DNA of 8,842 bases from Blastococcus sp. (GCA_025963345.1 JAOPUS010000325.1:1-8842); one strand, 5' to 3'; shown: positions 1 to 5,590, counted from the stretch's first letter. Translations and numbers: made by a program. The notes: a model not told the origin generated them from the sequence alone.

Positions 1-113
1 GCGCAGCTGTGGCCGCGCCGTCCCCGGACACCCTGCGAGTCGTCGGCTCGTCGATCAGCACACTCGCCGACGACACAACCGGCTTCGCCGACGACGTCGC
101 AGCAACGTGCTGA
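1..113 (+). CDS. 3' end of an unidentified protein (partial)
   Basis: The + frame beginning at base 3 is open from the window edge to a TGA at 111-113. It encodes a 36-residue tail, Ala/Ser-rich and then acidic, whose last part reads STLADDTTGFADDVAATC. Two things support a real gene end. The composition looks like protein and not like random GC-rich sequence, and a perfect 7-bp hairpin begins two bases after the stop (115-131), as expected for a terminator. The family cannot be recognised from so short a tail. The start codon lies outside the window. It is in the same orientation as the DUF6325 gene that follows, but 176 bases and the hairpin separate them, so they are probably separate transcription units. 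Confidence 0.45.
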   Translation, partial: AAVAAPSPDTLRVVGSSISTLADDTTGFADDVAATC

Positions 114-114
114 C

Positions 115-131
115 CCGTCCTCGCAGGACGG
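115..131 (+). terminator. short hairpin after the partial gene
   Basis: CCGTCCT (115-121) and AGGACGG (125-131) are exact inverted repeats around a CGC loop, starting two bases past the TGA at 111-113. There is no U-tract, which is common in high-GC actinobacteria. The position right after a stop codon favours a terminator for the upstream gene. Confidence 0.5.
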
Positions 132-289
132 CGCCTCGGCAACGTGAGAACTGCGACGAGCACCGACCAGCCCGGATCACCCTGAGCGGGCGAGGACGTC
201 AGCCGCATCCGACCGGAGGGTGGGCGGCGGGTGATCGAGGCGGTACGGGGTCGCCGAGGAGCACCGACTTCAGAGCGAGAGGAAACGGA

Positions 290-772
290 ATGACCACGGC
301 AGACGTTCACGGCCCCATCGACTTCGTGCTCATCGAGTTCTCGGGTGACCGGCTCACCGGCGAGGCGGCCCAGGCGCTGCTGGACCTCGTGGACAAGGGA
401 ATCGTCACGCTGTACGACGTGCTGGTCGTCGGCAAGGACGACGACGGAAGCCTCTACGCGCTCGACCTGGCCGACAGCGTGGATCAGGTCGGCGGCTTCG
501 CGGACCTCGCCTGGGTCCGGTCAGGCCTGTTGACCGAGGACGACATGCGCGAAGCGGCCGGCACGATGCGGCCGGGCACCCTTGCCGTGCTGATCGTCTA
601 CGAGAACACATGGGCGGTTCCCTTCGTCGCCGCGGCCAGGAACTCGGGAGGCGAGATGATCGCCAGCGCACGCATCCCGGCCCAGGACGTCATGGACGCA
701 CTGGATGCACTGGAAGCCACCGAGGCGCCGGATTCACGGCAGCCCGTCGCAGCGACACCTTCTGGAGGCTGA
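290..772 (+). CDS. DUF6325 family protein
   Basis: A 160-residue, acidic, probably cytoplasmic protein of unknown function. The pattern matches the actinobacterial DUF6325 family as I know it. Residues 8-17 (GPIDFVLIEF) form an opening beta strand. A helix follows, then GIVTLYDVLVVGKDDDGS (37-54), a short strand ending in charged residues. Later comes a hydrophobic strand, GTLAVLIVYENTWAVPF (96-112), and a helix near the C-terminus (ARIPAQDVMDALDALE). The last 18 residues are low-complexity. The frame is open back to a GTG at 107, but ATG 290 is preferred: GAGAGGAAA sits just upstream and homologous architecture starts here. The stop at 770-772 is one base from the SHOCT gene's ATG, so the two are almost certainly co-translated. 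No catalytic motif is visible. It could bind a ligand or act as a small stress protein, but that is speculation. Confidence 0.85.
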   Translation: MTTADVHGPIDFVLIEFSGDRLTGEAAQALLDLVDKGIVTLYDVLVVGKDDDGSLYALDLADSVDQVGGFADLAWVRSGLLTEDDMREAAGTMRPGTLAVLIVYENTWAVPFVAAARNSGGEMIASARIPAQDVMDALDALEATEAPDSRQPVAATPSGG

Positions 773-773
773 C

Positions 774-1064
774 ATGCCCGGAATTCTGCGAATGGCCGCA
801 CGGACGGCCGTAGTCGCCGGCACGGCGACCGCCGTGAGCGGTCGCGTACAGCGCCGTCAGGCCCGACGGTGGGGCGGCCAGGATGCTCAGGCCGCCGAAC
901 CCCAGCCCGCGGATGAGGAGCCGCAACCTCTCCCTGAGCAGCGTTCGGCCCCCTCCACCACGGACACGTTGGGGCAGCTCAAGTCGCTCGGTGAGCTGAA
1001 GGCGCAGGGAGTCCTCACCGAGGAGGAGTTCGCCGCGGAGAAGGCGAAGATCCTGGGCGGCTGA
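774..1064 (+). CDS. small SHOCT-domain protein
   Basis: A 96-residue protein. The N-terminal part (residues 1-30) is basic and Ala/Val-rich (ARTAVVAGTATAVSGRVQRRQ), probably an amphipathic or weakly membrane-associated helix. A Pro/Gln/Glu-rich linker spans about 38-62. The C-terminal SHOCT motif is at about 64-94: LGQLKSLGELKAQGVLTEEE, then FAAEKAKILGG. SHOCT is a short helical domain found at the ends of many prokaryotic proteins and thought to mediate oligomerisation or interaction. It has no known enzymatic activity. The start ATG 774 has GGAGG at 764-768 and lies one base after the DUF6325 stop, so the frame's earlier start at 705 is rejected. The pair DUF6325-SHOCT looks like one functional module. 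A second SHOCT protein lies at 3115-3492. Confidence 0.88.
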   Translation: MPGILRMAARTAVVAGTATAVSGRVQRRQARRWGGQDAQAAEPQPADEEPQPLPEQRSAPSTTDTLGQLKSLGELKAQGVLTEEEFAAEKAKILGG

Positions 1065-1071
1065 TCTCCGA

Positions 1072-1109
1072 ACCGTCGCCGCCGGCTGGAGCTCGCGGGC
1101 GGCGACGAT
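1072..1109. terminator. bidirectional terminator between convergent genes
   Basis: CGTCGCCGCC (1074-1083) and GGCGGCGACG (1098-1107) are exact 10-bp inverted repeats with a 14-base loop. One mismatch outward, AA at 1071-1072 pairs with TT at 1109-1110. The hairpin lies between the stop of the SHOCT gene (1064) and the stop of the convergent amidotransferase gene (1118), so it probably ends transcription from both sides. Confidence 0.75.
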
Positions 1110-1117
1110 TCGGCGGC

Positions 1118-1960
1118 TCAGGCGGCGAGCGCGGGCACTGTCGGCGAAAACGGCCGGAGTTCCTGCCGGCCGCCGTGGATCGTGACGCAGGAGCTTTCCG
1201 GCACCTCCTGCCATGCACCGCGCAGGTCCCCCAGAGGCTCCGAGACGATCAGGCGGGCATCGTCGGAGAGCTGGTGGAGGACAGGGTTGTCCGGGTACTG
1301 CTGGCGCAGGGTGGACACGTCGGCGCTGTGGAAGAGCGACCGCGATCGGCCCTCGCTGGAGTAACGGAAGGCCCACGTGGTCTCGCCGTCGGTCGTCGCG
1401 ACGGTCATCTGGATCGGGAACTCCACGCCGTGACGCCGACCGGTCGCCTCGACGAAGCCGACCGCCCGCGCCACGGCCGCGGGTGGATCCGCTTCCAGCC
1501 CGTAGGTCAGGGCGAGGAAGAAGAGCAGCTCGGTGTCGGTCGTGCCCTCTATGTCGGGAAAGAGTGCGGGGTCGACCTCGACGGCCAGGTCACGTCGCAC
1601 CGTGCGCAGGCCGTCGATGTAGCCGTTGTGCATCCACAACCAGTGGCCGTGGCGGAACGGGTGACAGTTCGTCTGCTGGACGGGGGAACCCGTGGATGCG
1701 CGGATGTGCGCGAGCACCCTCGATGATCTGATCTGCCCGGCGAGCTCACGGAGGTTGCGGTCGTTCCACGCGGGCTCGGTGCTGCGGAACACCCCCGGCT
1801 CCTCGCTCGTGCCGTACCAGCCGACGCCGAAGCCGTCCCCGTTCGTGGTCTCGGCACCCAACTGCGAGTGCAGGCTCTGCATGACCAGTGAGTTCCTGGG
1901 CTTGTACAGCAGGTCCTCCAGCAGCACCGGCGCGCCGGAGTACGCAAGCCAACGACACAT
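1118..1960 (-). CDS. class II glutamine amidotransferase (Ntn-type)
   Basis: A 280-residue protein of the class II (Ntn-hydrolase) glutamine amidotransferase fold, in the YafJ/EgtC-like branch. It begins MCRWLAYSG, so Cys2 becomes the N-terminal nucleophile after Met removal. Other expected motifs are present in order: NGDGFGVGWY (40-49), AHIRAST (84-90), NCHPF (98-102), HNGYIDG (111-117) and GTTDTE (139-144). The frame is open upstream to 2062, but the ATG at 1958-1960 is certain because the catalytic Cys must follow it. GGGAGG also sits just ahead. It would hydrolyse an amide or gamma-glutamyl bond in the cytoplasm. The substrate is unknown. EgtC is the best-studied relative, but no other ergothioneine gene is nearby. 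The gene is convergent with the SHOCT operon and 98 bases downstream of the YihY/BrkB-like gene on the same strand. Confidence 0.9.
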   Translation of the reverse strand: MCRWLAYSGAPVLLEDLLYKPRNSLVMQSLHSQLGAETTNGDGFGVGWYGTSEEPGVFRSTEPAWNDRNLRELAGQIRSSRVLAHIRASTGSPVQQTNCHPFRHGHWLWMHNGYIDGLRTVRRDLAVEVDPALFPDIEGTTDTELLFFLALTYGLEADPPAAVARAVGFVEATGRRHGVEFPIQMTVATTDGETTWAFRYSSEGRSRSLFHSADVSTLRQQYPDNPVLHQLSDDARLIVSEPLGDLRGAWQEVPESSCVTIHGGRQELRPFSPTVPALAA

Positions 1961-2058
1961 GACCGACCTCCCTCGAAGGCCCGATCGCACACCGGCACAG
2001 CGTGTGGCGGGATCATCCGTGCGGGGTGAAGCTCGGTCGGAGCCCGGTCCTGGGTCGG

Positions 2059-2886
2059 TCACGGACGGGCTTCAGGAGACGCGCCACCACGGCTGTTGCC
2101 GGACGAGTGCGCCGTGGGGCGATCGGCCGGCTCCAGGGCGCCCGCGGACGGAGTCGCCGGCCCGAGGCCCAACCTGGCGCGGAGGCGGCGCGCCCAGTGC
2201 TCCTGGGACCGGTCGAACTCGGCGGCGACCACGGTCGCCGCGACCACGATGATCGCCATGCACAGCAACCACCCGACCAGCGAGATCGTCACGCCGAACA
2301 GCCCGTACCGCTCGCTGTTGGTCTCCATGAGCCGGGGCATGTAGATGGTGGTGGCGACGCCGTAGATGCTCGCGCCGACGGCTGTCAGCGCCGCGGCGGG
2401 GAGCAGCCGTCGCCACAGGATCCGCCGGTCGAGCAGGAGCCACGGGACCGAGGTCCAGAGCACGAGGCTCGCCAGGAGGATGACCGGTGCGCCCAGTACC
2501 CAGTCGAACGGCAGGTCACGGACGAGTGTGCGCGCGAGAGACAACAAGCCGATCTCGAGCAGCAACGCGGTCAGGCCCACTGCGGCGTTGAGGGAACCCC
2601 TGACTCCGGGAAGCGGCTCGAGCCGCCAGGCCTGCAGGTACATCCGCTGCATCCGCCGGGTGAGCGAGACACCCGAGAAGACGACGAGTAGGACGCTCAG
2701 GACGCCGATGGCGCTGTCGCCGGGACGGGCGAACAACTGCTCCACGGCCTGCGCGGCTCCACCCGAGAGCTGGAACTTCCTGATGATCGAGTCGGAGACG
2801 AGATCGCGGCGGTCCGACGGGGCGACCGCGGAAACCACGAGCAACAACGGGATGAGCGCCGTGAACGCCTGGGCGGCGAGGGCCAT
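2059..2886 (-). CDS. YihY/BrkB family membrane protein (start uncertain)
   Basis: From the first usual start (ATG at 2884-2886) the product is 275 residues with about six hydrophobic segments, roughly at 5-22, 59-73, 100-119, 129-152, 161-184 and 196-222. The pattern fits the YihY/BrkB (UPF0761) family: ALAAQAFTALIPLLLVVSAV at the start, a long loop after helix 1, SGVSLTRRMQRMYLQAW (71-87), and YGLFGVTISLVGW (194-206) before the last helix. The tail (about 230-275) is basic and then Pro/Ala/Ser-rich. Function is not firmly established; inner-membrane transport or envelope roles are proposed for the family. The same frame continues upstream with family-like sequence (RAFRRWKTTFPG, then FLALQGIDRAM), so the true N-terminus is probably near 2985. 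No ATG, GTG or TTG occurs there before the stop at 3052-3054. See the finding on this start. Confidence 0.85.
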   Translation of the reverse strand: MALAAQAFTALIPLLLVVSAVAPSDRRDLVSDSIIRKFQLSGGAAQAVEQLFARPGDSAIGVLSVLLVVFSGVSLTRRMQRMYLQAWRLEPLPGVRGSLNAAVGLTALLLEIGLLSLARTLVRDLPFDWVLGAPVILLASLVLWTSVPWLLLDRRILWRRLLPAAALTAVGASIYGVATTIYMPRLMETNSERYGLFGVTISLVGWLLCMAIIVVAATVVAAEFDRSQEHWARRLRARLGLGPATPSAGALEPADRPTAHSSGNSRGGASPEARP

Positions 2887-3040
2887 GGCCCGGTCGATGC
2901 CCTGCAGCGCCAGGAAAGAGCCGACGCAACGACCGGGGAAGGTGGTCTTCCACCGCCGGAACGCCCGCAGGTCATGAAGTGCCAGCGTCCCGCTCCCTCC
3001 CCCTGTGGACGACCACTGCGCGCGTCGGCCGCCGTCAGAT

Positions 3041-3083
3041 GACTCATCGGCTCAGCAGCGCTCCGCCGCTGAGCCGATGAGTT
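3041..3083 (-). terminator. strong hairpin downstream of the PLDc_N-SHOCT gene
   Basis: ACTCATCGGCTCAGC (3042-3056) and GCTGAGCCGATGAGT (3068-3082) form a perfect 15-bp stem with an 11-base loop, plus a possible G-U pair at 3041/3083. It lies 32 bases past the stop of the minus-strand gene ending at 3115 and upstream of the YihY/BrkB-like gene. A terminator for the former is the simplest reading. Confidence 0.75.
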
Positions 3084-3114
3084 CCCCAGGGCGCGACCAC
3101 GGTCGACCCTCGGT

Positions 3115-3492
3115 TCAGACCAGGGCCTTCGTCTTCAAGGCGTCGTACTCCTGCTGCGAGATGACACCGGCATCGAACATCGCCCGGGCTTGGGCGATCT
3201 GGTCGGCGGGGGTCGTGTGGCCGGCGGCCTCACGGATGTAGGCGTCCTGCTGCTGCCTCGCCACCTCGGCACCCCGGGCGGCCCGCTCGGCCATGCCACT
3301 GCCGCGGGTGATCAGGTACACGAGCGAGGTGATGAGCGGCAGGAAGATCAGAGCGACGACCCAGGCCGCCTTCGCTGCGCCAGAGACGCTCCGGTCCCGG
3401 AAGAGGTCAGTGATGATCGAGAACATCACCATCAGGTACGCCACGAACGCGAAGCTGATGACGATGAACCACACAACGTCCCAGAACGACAT
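3115..3492 (-). CDS. PLDc_N / SHOCT membrane protein
   Basis: A 125-residue membrane protein. Two transmembrane helices at about 4-27 and 41-62 flank a short loop (DLFRDRSVSGAAKAAW). This is the layout of the PLDc_N domain (phospholipase D-nuclease N-terminal region), ending in the usual LVYLITRGSGMAER. There is no HKD catalytic motif, so it is not a phospholipase. An Arg/Gln-rich linker follows, probably helical (71-92). The C-terminal SHOCT motif is at about 97-123 (IAQARAMFDAGVISQQEYDA). The ATG at 3490-3492 is chosen over an upstream start at 3525 because GGAAGGAAA precedes it and the product begins with the family's opening residues. A role in envelope stress is plausible but unproven. 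It is 210 bases from the DUF1269 gene, with a strong hairpin between, so it is likely its own transcript. Confidence 0.9.
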   Translation of the reverse strand: MSFWDVVWFIVISFAFVAYLMVMFSIITDLFRDRSVSGAAKAAWVVALIFLPLITSLVYLITRGSGMAERAARGAEVARQQQDAYIREAAGHTTPADQIAQARAMFDAGVISQQEYDALKTKALV

Positions 3493-3643
3493 TGCAGTTT
3501 CCTTCCGAGAGCTGAGAACGGTCACTGCGGAGCGTGGCTGCCGACGCGGTTCGCCACCTCACCTCCGGCGGATGACTCGCCTCGCCCGCGAGGTGACCGC
3601 GGGGGCCCGGACGCGATGGTCACCGGTCGCGGCGACAACGAAG

Positions 3644-3684
3644 GCTGGGCGGATCGAGGCCTGTCCGGCCCCGATGCGCCCAGC
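3644..3684 (-). terminator. long imperfect hairpin after the DUF1269 gene
   Basis: GCTGGGCG (3644-3651) pairs with CGCCCAGC (3677-3684), ATCG (3653-3656) with CGAT (3672-3675), and GGCC (3658-3661) with GGCC (3667-3670). Two 1x1 mismatches interrupt the stem, the loop is five bases, and there are 16 pairs in all. It starts 19 bases past the stop of the minus-strand DUF1269 gene (3703), so it is probably that gene's terminator. A second, weaker inverted repeat, GGTGACC/GGTCACC (3592-3598 and 3618-3624), follows. Confidence 0.6.
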
Positions 3685-3702
3685 ATCCGTGCTTCGCCGC
3701 CG

Positions 3703-4194
3703 CTAGTCCGCGTCGGCGAAGGCTTCCCGCAGCTGTGCTTCCTGCTCGTTGGACAGGTTGGTGGACAGCAACGTTGCTCCGGTCTGCCTGAACTCGTCCA
3801 CGACCTTGTCGACCACCGCGCCCGACGTCATCACGAAGAGCGCCGACGTCCCGGGAGTGACGTTCTCCCGTACCTGACGGATGAAGTCGTCGTCGATCCC
3901 GACGTCGGCCATCGAGCCGGACAGCGCACCCATGGCCGCCCCGACCGCCATCCCGAGCAGCGGTACGAAGAAGATCAAGCCGAAGAGGAGGCCCCAGAAG
4001 CTGCCCCCGAGGGCACCCGCGCTCTTCAGGCTGTTCAACTGCTCGGTCTTCGGCTTCTTCTTGCCCTCCGGCCAGGAGACGTAGGCGGCGTCGTTGATGT
4101 GGACCAGTTCCTCCTTCTGCAGCCGCTCCAGCAGCTCGAGGGCACGCTCCGCGCCGTCGGCCGAATCGAACTTCCACACCGTCAAGGTGGCCAT
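3703..4194 (-). CDS. DUF1269 domain protein
   Basis: A 163-residue protein matching the DUF1269 family. It opens with MATLTVWKFDSADGAERALE, a strand and then a helix as in small ferredoxin-like folds. LVHINDAAYVSWPEGKKKP (30-48) follows. A hydrophobic, glycine-rich stretch (about 64-94, GSFWGLLFGLIFFVPLLGMA then VGAAMGALSG) could insert in the membrane as a glycine-zipper hairpin. The C-terminal half returns to a strand-helix pattern: PGTSALFVMTSGAVVDKVVD at 114-133. The function is unknown. The start at 4192-4194 is supported by TGAGGAG seven bases upstream. The frame's longer 228-residue form reaches into the divergent promoter region and is rejected. The gene is divergent from the repeat protein at 4441, which suggests shared control across the 246-base gap. 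Confidence 0.87.
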   Translation of the reverse strand: MATLTVWKFDSADGAERALELLERLQKEELVHINDAAYVSWPEGKKKPKTEQLNSLKSAGALGGSFWGLLFGLIFFVPLLGMAVGAAMGALSGSMADVGIDDDFIRQVRENVTPGTSALFVMTSGAVVDKVVDEFRQTGATLLSTNLSNEQEAQLREAFADAD

Positions 4195-4255
4195 ACCCAG
4201 CTCCTCAGGTCCATCGGTCGACAACCGGGACCGGTCGTCCGTCCCGTCCCTGAAT

Positions 4256-4271
4256 GCACACGCCCGTGTGC
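4256..4271. promoter_or_regulatory. 16-bp palindrome in the divergent promoter region
   Basis: GCACACG (4256-4262) and CGTGTGC (4265-4271) are exact inverted repeats separated by two bases. The site lies 62 bases upstream of the DUF1269 start and about 170 bases upstream of the repeat-protein start. It could be a binding site for a dimeric regulator of one or both genes. This is inference from position and symmetry only. Confidence 0.35.
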
Positions 4272-4385
4272 GAGGACGGTCTCGCGATCGATCGGCGCAA
4301 AGTCTTCGAGCGGGCCCCGTCGGACGCATCACCCGCTGAGAAGGATCCGCGACGCCCTGCATCGGGGCGGGACGACGCGACAGCC

Positions 4386-4410
4386 GCACTCATCCACCGG
4401 GGATGAGTGC
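4386..4410 (+). promoter_or_regulatory. hairpin just upstream of the repeat-protein RBS
   Basis: GCACTCATCC (4386-4395) and GGATGAGTGC (4401-4410) form a perfect 10-bp stem with a five-base loop, ACCGG. It ends 17 bases before the Shine-Dalgarno GGAGG at 4428-4432 of the gene starting at 4441. It could be an operator at the DNA level or a 5'-leader hairpin in the mRNA. No U-tract follows. Confidence 0.4.
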
Positions 4411-4440
4411 AGGCGGGCGGTTCCGCTGGAGGCTGACAGG

Positions 4441-5295
4441 GTGAACGACGACGAGCGGCGTCGCGGCCCGGCGAAGGAACTCGCCGTCCGCGATGCCGTG
4501 GACATCGCGCTCGGTGCCGGGGTGGCCGCGACGAGACTGGCGGCCACGGCCGCACGGCCGTTCGTCACGGCGGCCGTCGGAGCACTGCGGCTGGGCGCCC
4601 GGATGTCGGGCGGGCGGCCGCACACCGGGCTGCCGGGGCACCTGGCCGACCGCGGCGAAAGGGTCCGGGGAGGGCTGGAACGGGCGGCGGCCGAAGTGGT
4701 CCGGTGGATCCTGCCGCGCGCGGTGGAGAGGGCACTCGCGGCGGTCGACGTGACCGACCTGGTCCGTGCCCACGTAGACCTCGACGCGCTGGCCAAGATC
4801 CTCGACGTCGACGCCGTGGTCTCCCGGGTCGACCTCGACGCCGCGGTGGCCCGGGTGGACCTCGATGCCGCCGTCGCCCGGGTCGACCTGAACGGCATTG
4901 CGTCCCGGCTCGACCTGGACGCCATCATCGACCGGGCCGACCTCGAGCGCGTGGTGTCCCGGCTCGACCTGGACGCCATCATCGACCGGGCCGACCTCGA
5001 CCGAGCTGTGTCCCGCGTGGATCTGGGCGCGATCGTGCAGCGGGTGGACCCGGACGAGATCGTGGCCCGGATGGACATCGAGGCGGCACTCGACCGACTC
5101 GACCTCGCGGGGATCGCCCGGCAGGTCATCGAGGCCATCGACCTGGCGGAGATCCTTCGCGAGTCCGCCGGCGCGGTGTCGTCACAGGCCGCCCGCTCCG
5201 TCCGCACCGAGGGGATGAACGCCGACGATTCGGTGGCGCGCTTCTTCGACCGGATGCTCCGTCGCCCGCATCCGGACAGCGCGGTGACCCCGTGA
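4441..5295 (+). CDS. nonapeptide-repeat protein of unknown function
   Basis: A 284-residue protein starting at GTG 4441, eight bases after TGGAGG. The same frame is open back to 3190, but that part is antisense to two real genes. Residues 14-55 are Ala/Val-rich helices without a clear membrane span, followed by a basic Gly/Arg linker (54-80). At 81-101 is an amphipathic helix (RAAAEVVRWILPRAVERALA). Twelve consecutive 9-residue units fill 112-219, with looser units at each side: VDLDALAKI, LDVDAVVSR, VDLDAAVAR (twice), VDLNGIASR, LDLDAIIDR (twice), ADLERVVSR and others. The end (229-276) reads VIEAIDLAEILRESAGAVSS and then ADDSVARFFDRMLRRP, which looks conserved. From memory, similar repeats occur in actinobacterial proteins, sometimes next to or fused with RDD membrane domains; none is fused here. 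No catalytic motif is seen. A scaffold or membrane-surface role is only a guess. Confidence 0.85.
   Translation: MNDDERRRGPAKELAVRDAVDIALGAGVAATRLAATAARPFVTAAVGALRLGARMSGGRPHTGLPGHLADRGERVRGGLERAAAEVVRWILPRAVERALAAVDVTDLVRAHVDLDALAKILDVDAVVSRVDLDAAVARVDLDAAVARVDLNGIASRLDLDAIIDRADLERVVSRLDLDAIIDRADLDRAVSRVDLGAIVQRVDPDEIVARMDIEAALDRLDLAGIARQVIEAIDLAEILRESAGAVSSQAARSVRTEGMNADDSVARFFDRMLRRPHPDSAVTP
4774..5097 (+). repeat. twelve 27-bp coding repeats (nonapeptide units)
   Basis: Twelve in-frame 27-bp units encode residues 112-219 of the repeat protein. The consensus is (V/L/A)-D-L-D-A-(I/V/A)-(V/I)-x-R. Asp at unit position 2 is kept in all twelve, Leu at position 3 in most, and Arg at position 9 in eleven. 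Units 3 and 4 (4828-4881) encode identical peptides with four synonymous codon differences. Confidence 0.92.
4902..5000 (+). repeat. 45-bp exact direct repeat, 54-bp period
   Basis: Bases 4902-4946 and 4956-5000 are identical over 45 bp. The offset is 54 bp, which equals exactly two nonapeptide units. It is far more similar than other units of the array, so it marks a recent in-frame duplication of a two-unit block (LDLDAIIDR + ADLxxxVSR). Confidence 0.9.
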
Positions 5296-5375
5296 GTGCA
5301 TGGGCGGCGGCGGTGGTGCCGTGCGCACTGGGCGCCGCAGGCCGCGACGCAATCACCCGCAGCAGATGACATCGA

Positions 5376-5404
5376 GCGGCGGCCCGGGAGCGTCGGGCCG
5401 CCGC
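5376..5404 (+). terminator. terminator-like hairpin after the repeat protein
   Basis: GCGGCGGCCC (5376-5385) and GGGCCGCCGC (5395-5404) form a perfect 10-bp GC stem with a nine-base loop, 80 bases after the stop at 5295. No U-tract follows. Confidence 0.6.
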
Positions 5405-5510
5405 GGTCCCGCCCGCCCCCGGCTATGGCGATGTGCGTCCACGGTGACGACGGTGTCGATCAGGCCGGTCGCCTCCCGCCACCCCACGGGTTCACCTGAA
5501 TCGCATGACG

Positions 5511-5530
5511 CGCTCGCCTCCGGGCGAGCG
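5511..5530 (+). promoter_or_regulatory. small hairpin/palindrome upstream of the DUF7144 gene
   Basis: CGCTCGCC (5511-5518) and GGCGAGCG (5523-5530) are exact inverted repeats around TCCG, 60 bases before the DUF7144 start. It may be an operator, a leader hairpin, or a second terminator for the upstream gene. The rest of the gap from 5405 to 5590 shows nothing else clear. No confident -10/-35 pair was found. Confidence 0.3.
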
Positions 5531-5590
5531 GACGGTGGACGCAATCCGGGTAGCGGGCCCGGTCCGTCCGTCCGACTCGAGGAGCAACCC

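Noticed and set aside
1118..1960. Naming the amidotransferase EgtC
   Set aside because: Motifs fit the wider class II group, but no ergothioneine genes are near and EgtC-specific features could not be checked by eye.
1961..2060. GACCGACC (1961-1968) and GGTCGGTC (2053-2060) as a long-range stem, with CACAC/GTGTG (1988-1992 and 2002-2006) inside
   Set aside because: The arms are short and far apart in GC-rich DNA, so chance pairing is likely. No convincing terminator was found after the YihY/BrkB-like gene.
3115..3492. Phospholipase D activity for the PLDc_N protein
   Set aside because: Only the two-helix N-terminal region is present; there is no HKD catalytic motif.
4193..4198. GGGTAT on the minus strand as a stress-sigma -10
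   Set aside because: It overlaps the DUF1269 start codon, and the nearest GGTTGT lies about 22 bases away, too far for a -35 partner.
3190..4440. Open frame running 417 codons upstream of the nonapeptide-repeat gene, on the + strand
   Set aside because: It is antisense to the PLDc_N-SHOCT and DUF1269 genes, which have family-matching products and good ribosome sites. The upstream peptide is His/Arg/Gln/Asp-rich and shows no protein character. The GTG at 4441 with its own Shine-Dalgarno is the start.
4774..5097. CRISPR or tandem non-coding repeat
   Set aside because: The 27-bp periodicity is in frame and reflects the nonapeptide units; there are no spacers.
4329..5372. 347-codon open frame on the minus strand opposite the repeat gene
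   Set aside because: Its product is Ser/Arg/Thr-rich in repeats that mirror the + strand units. This is what GC-rich coding DNA gives on the opposite strand.
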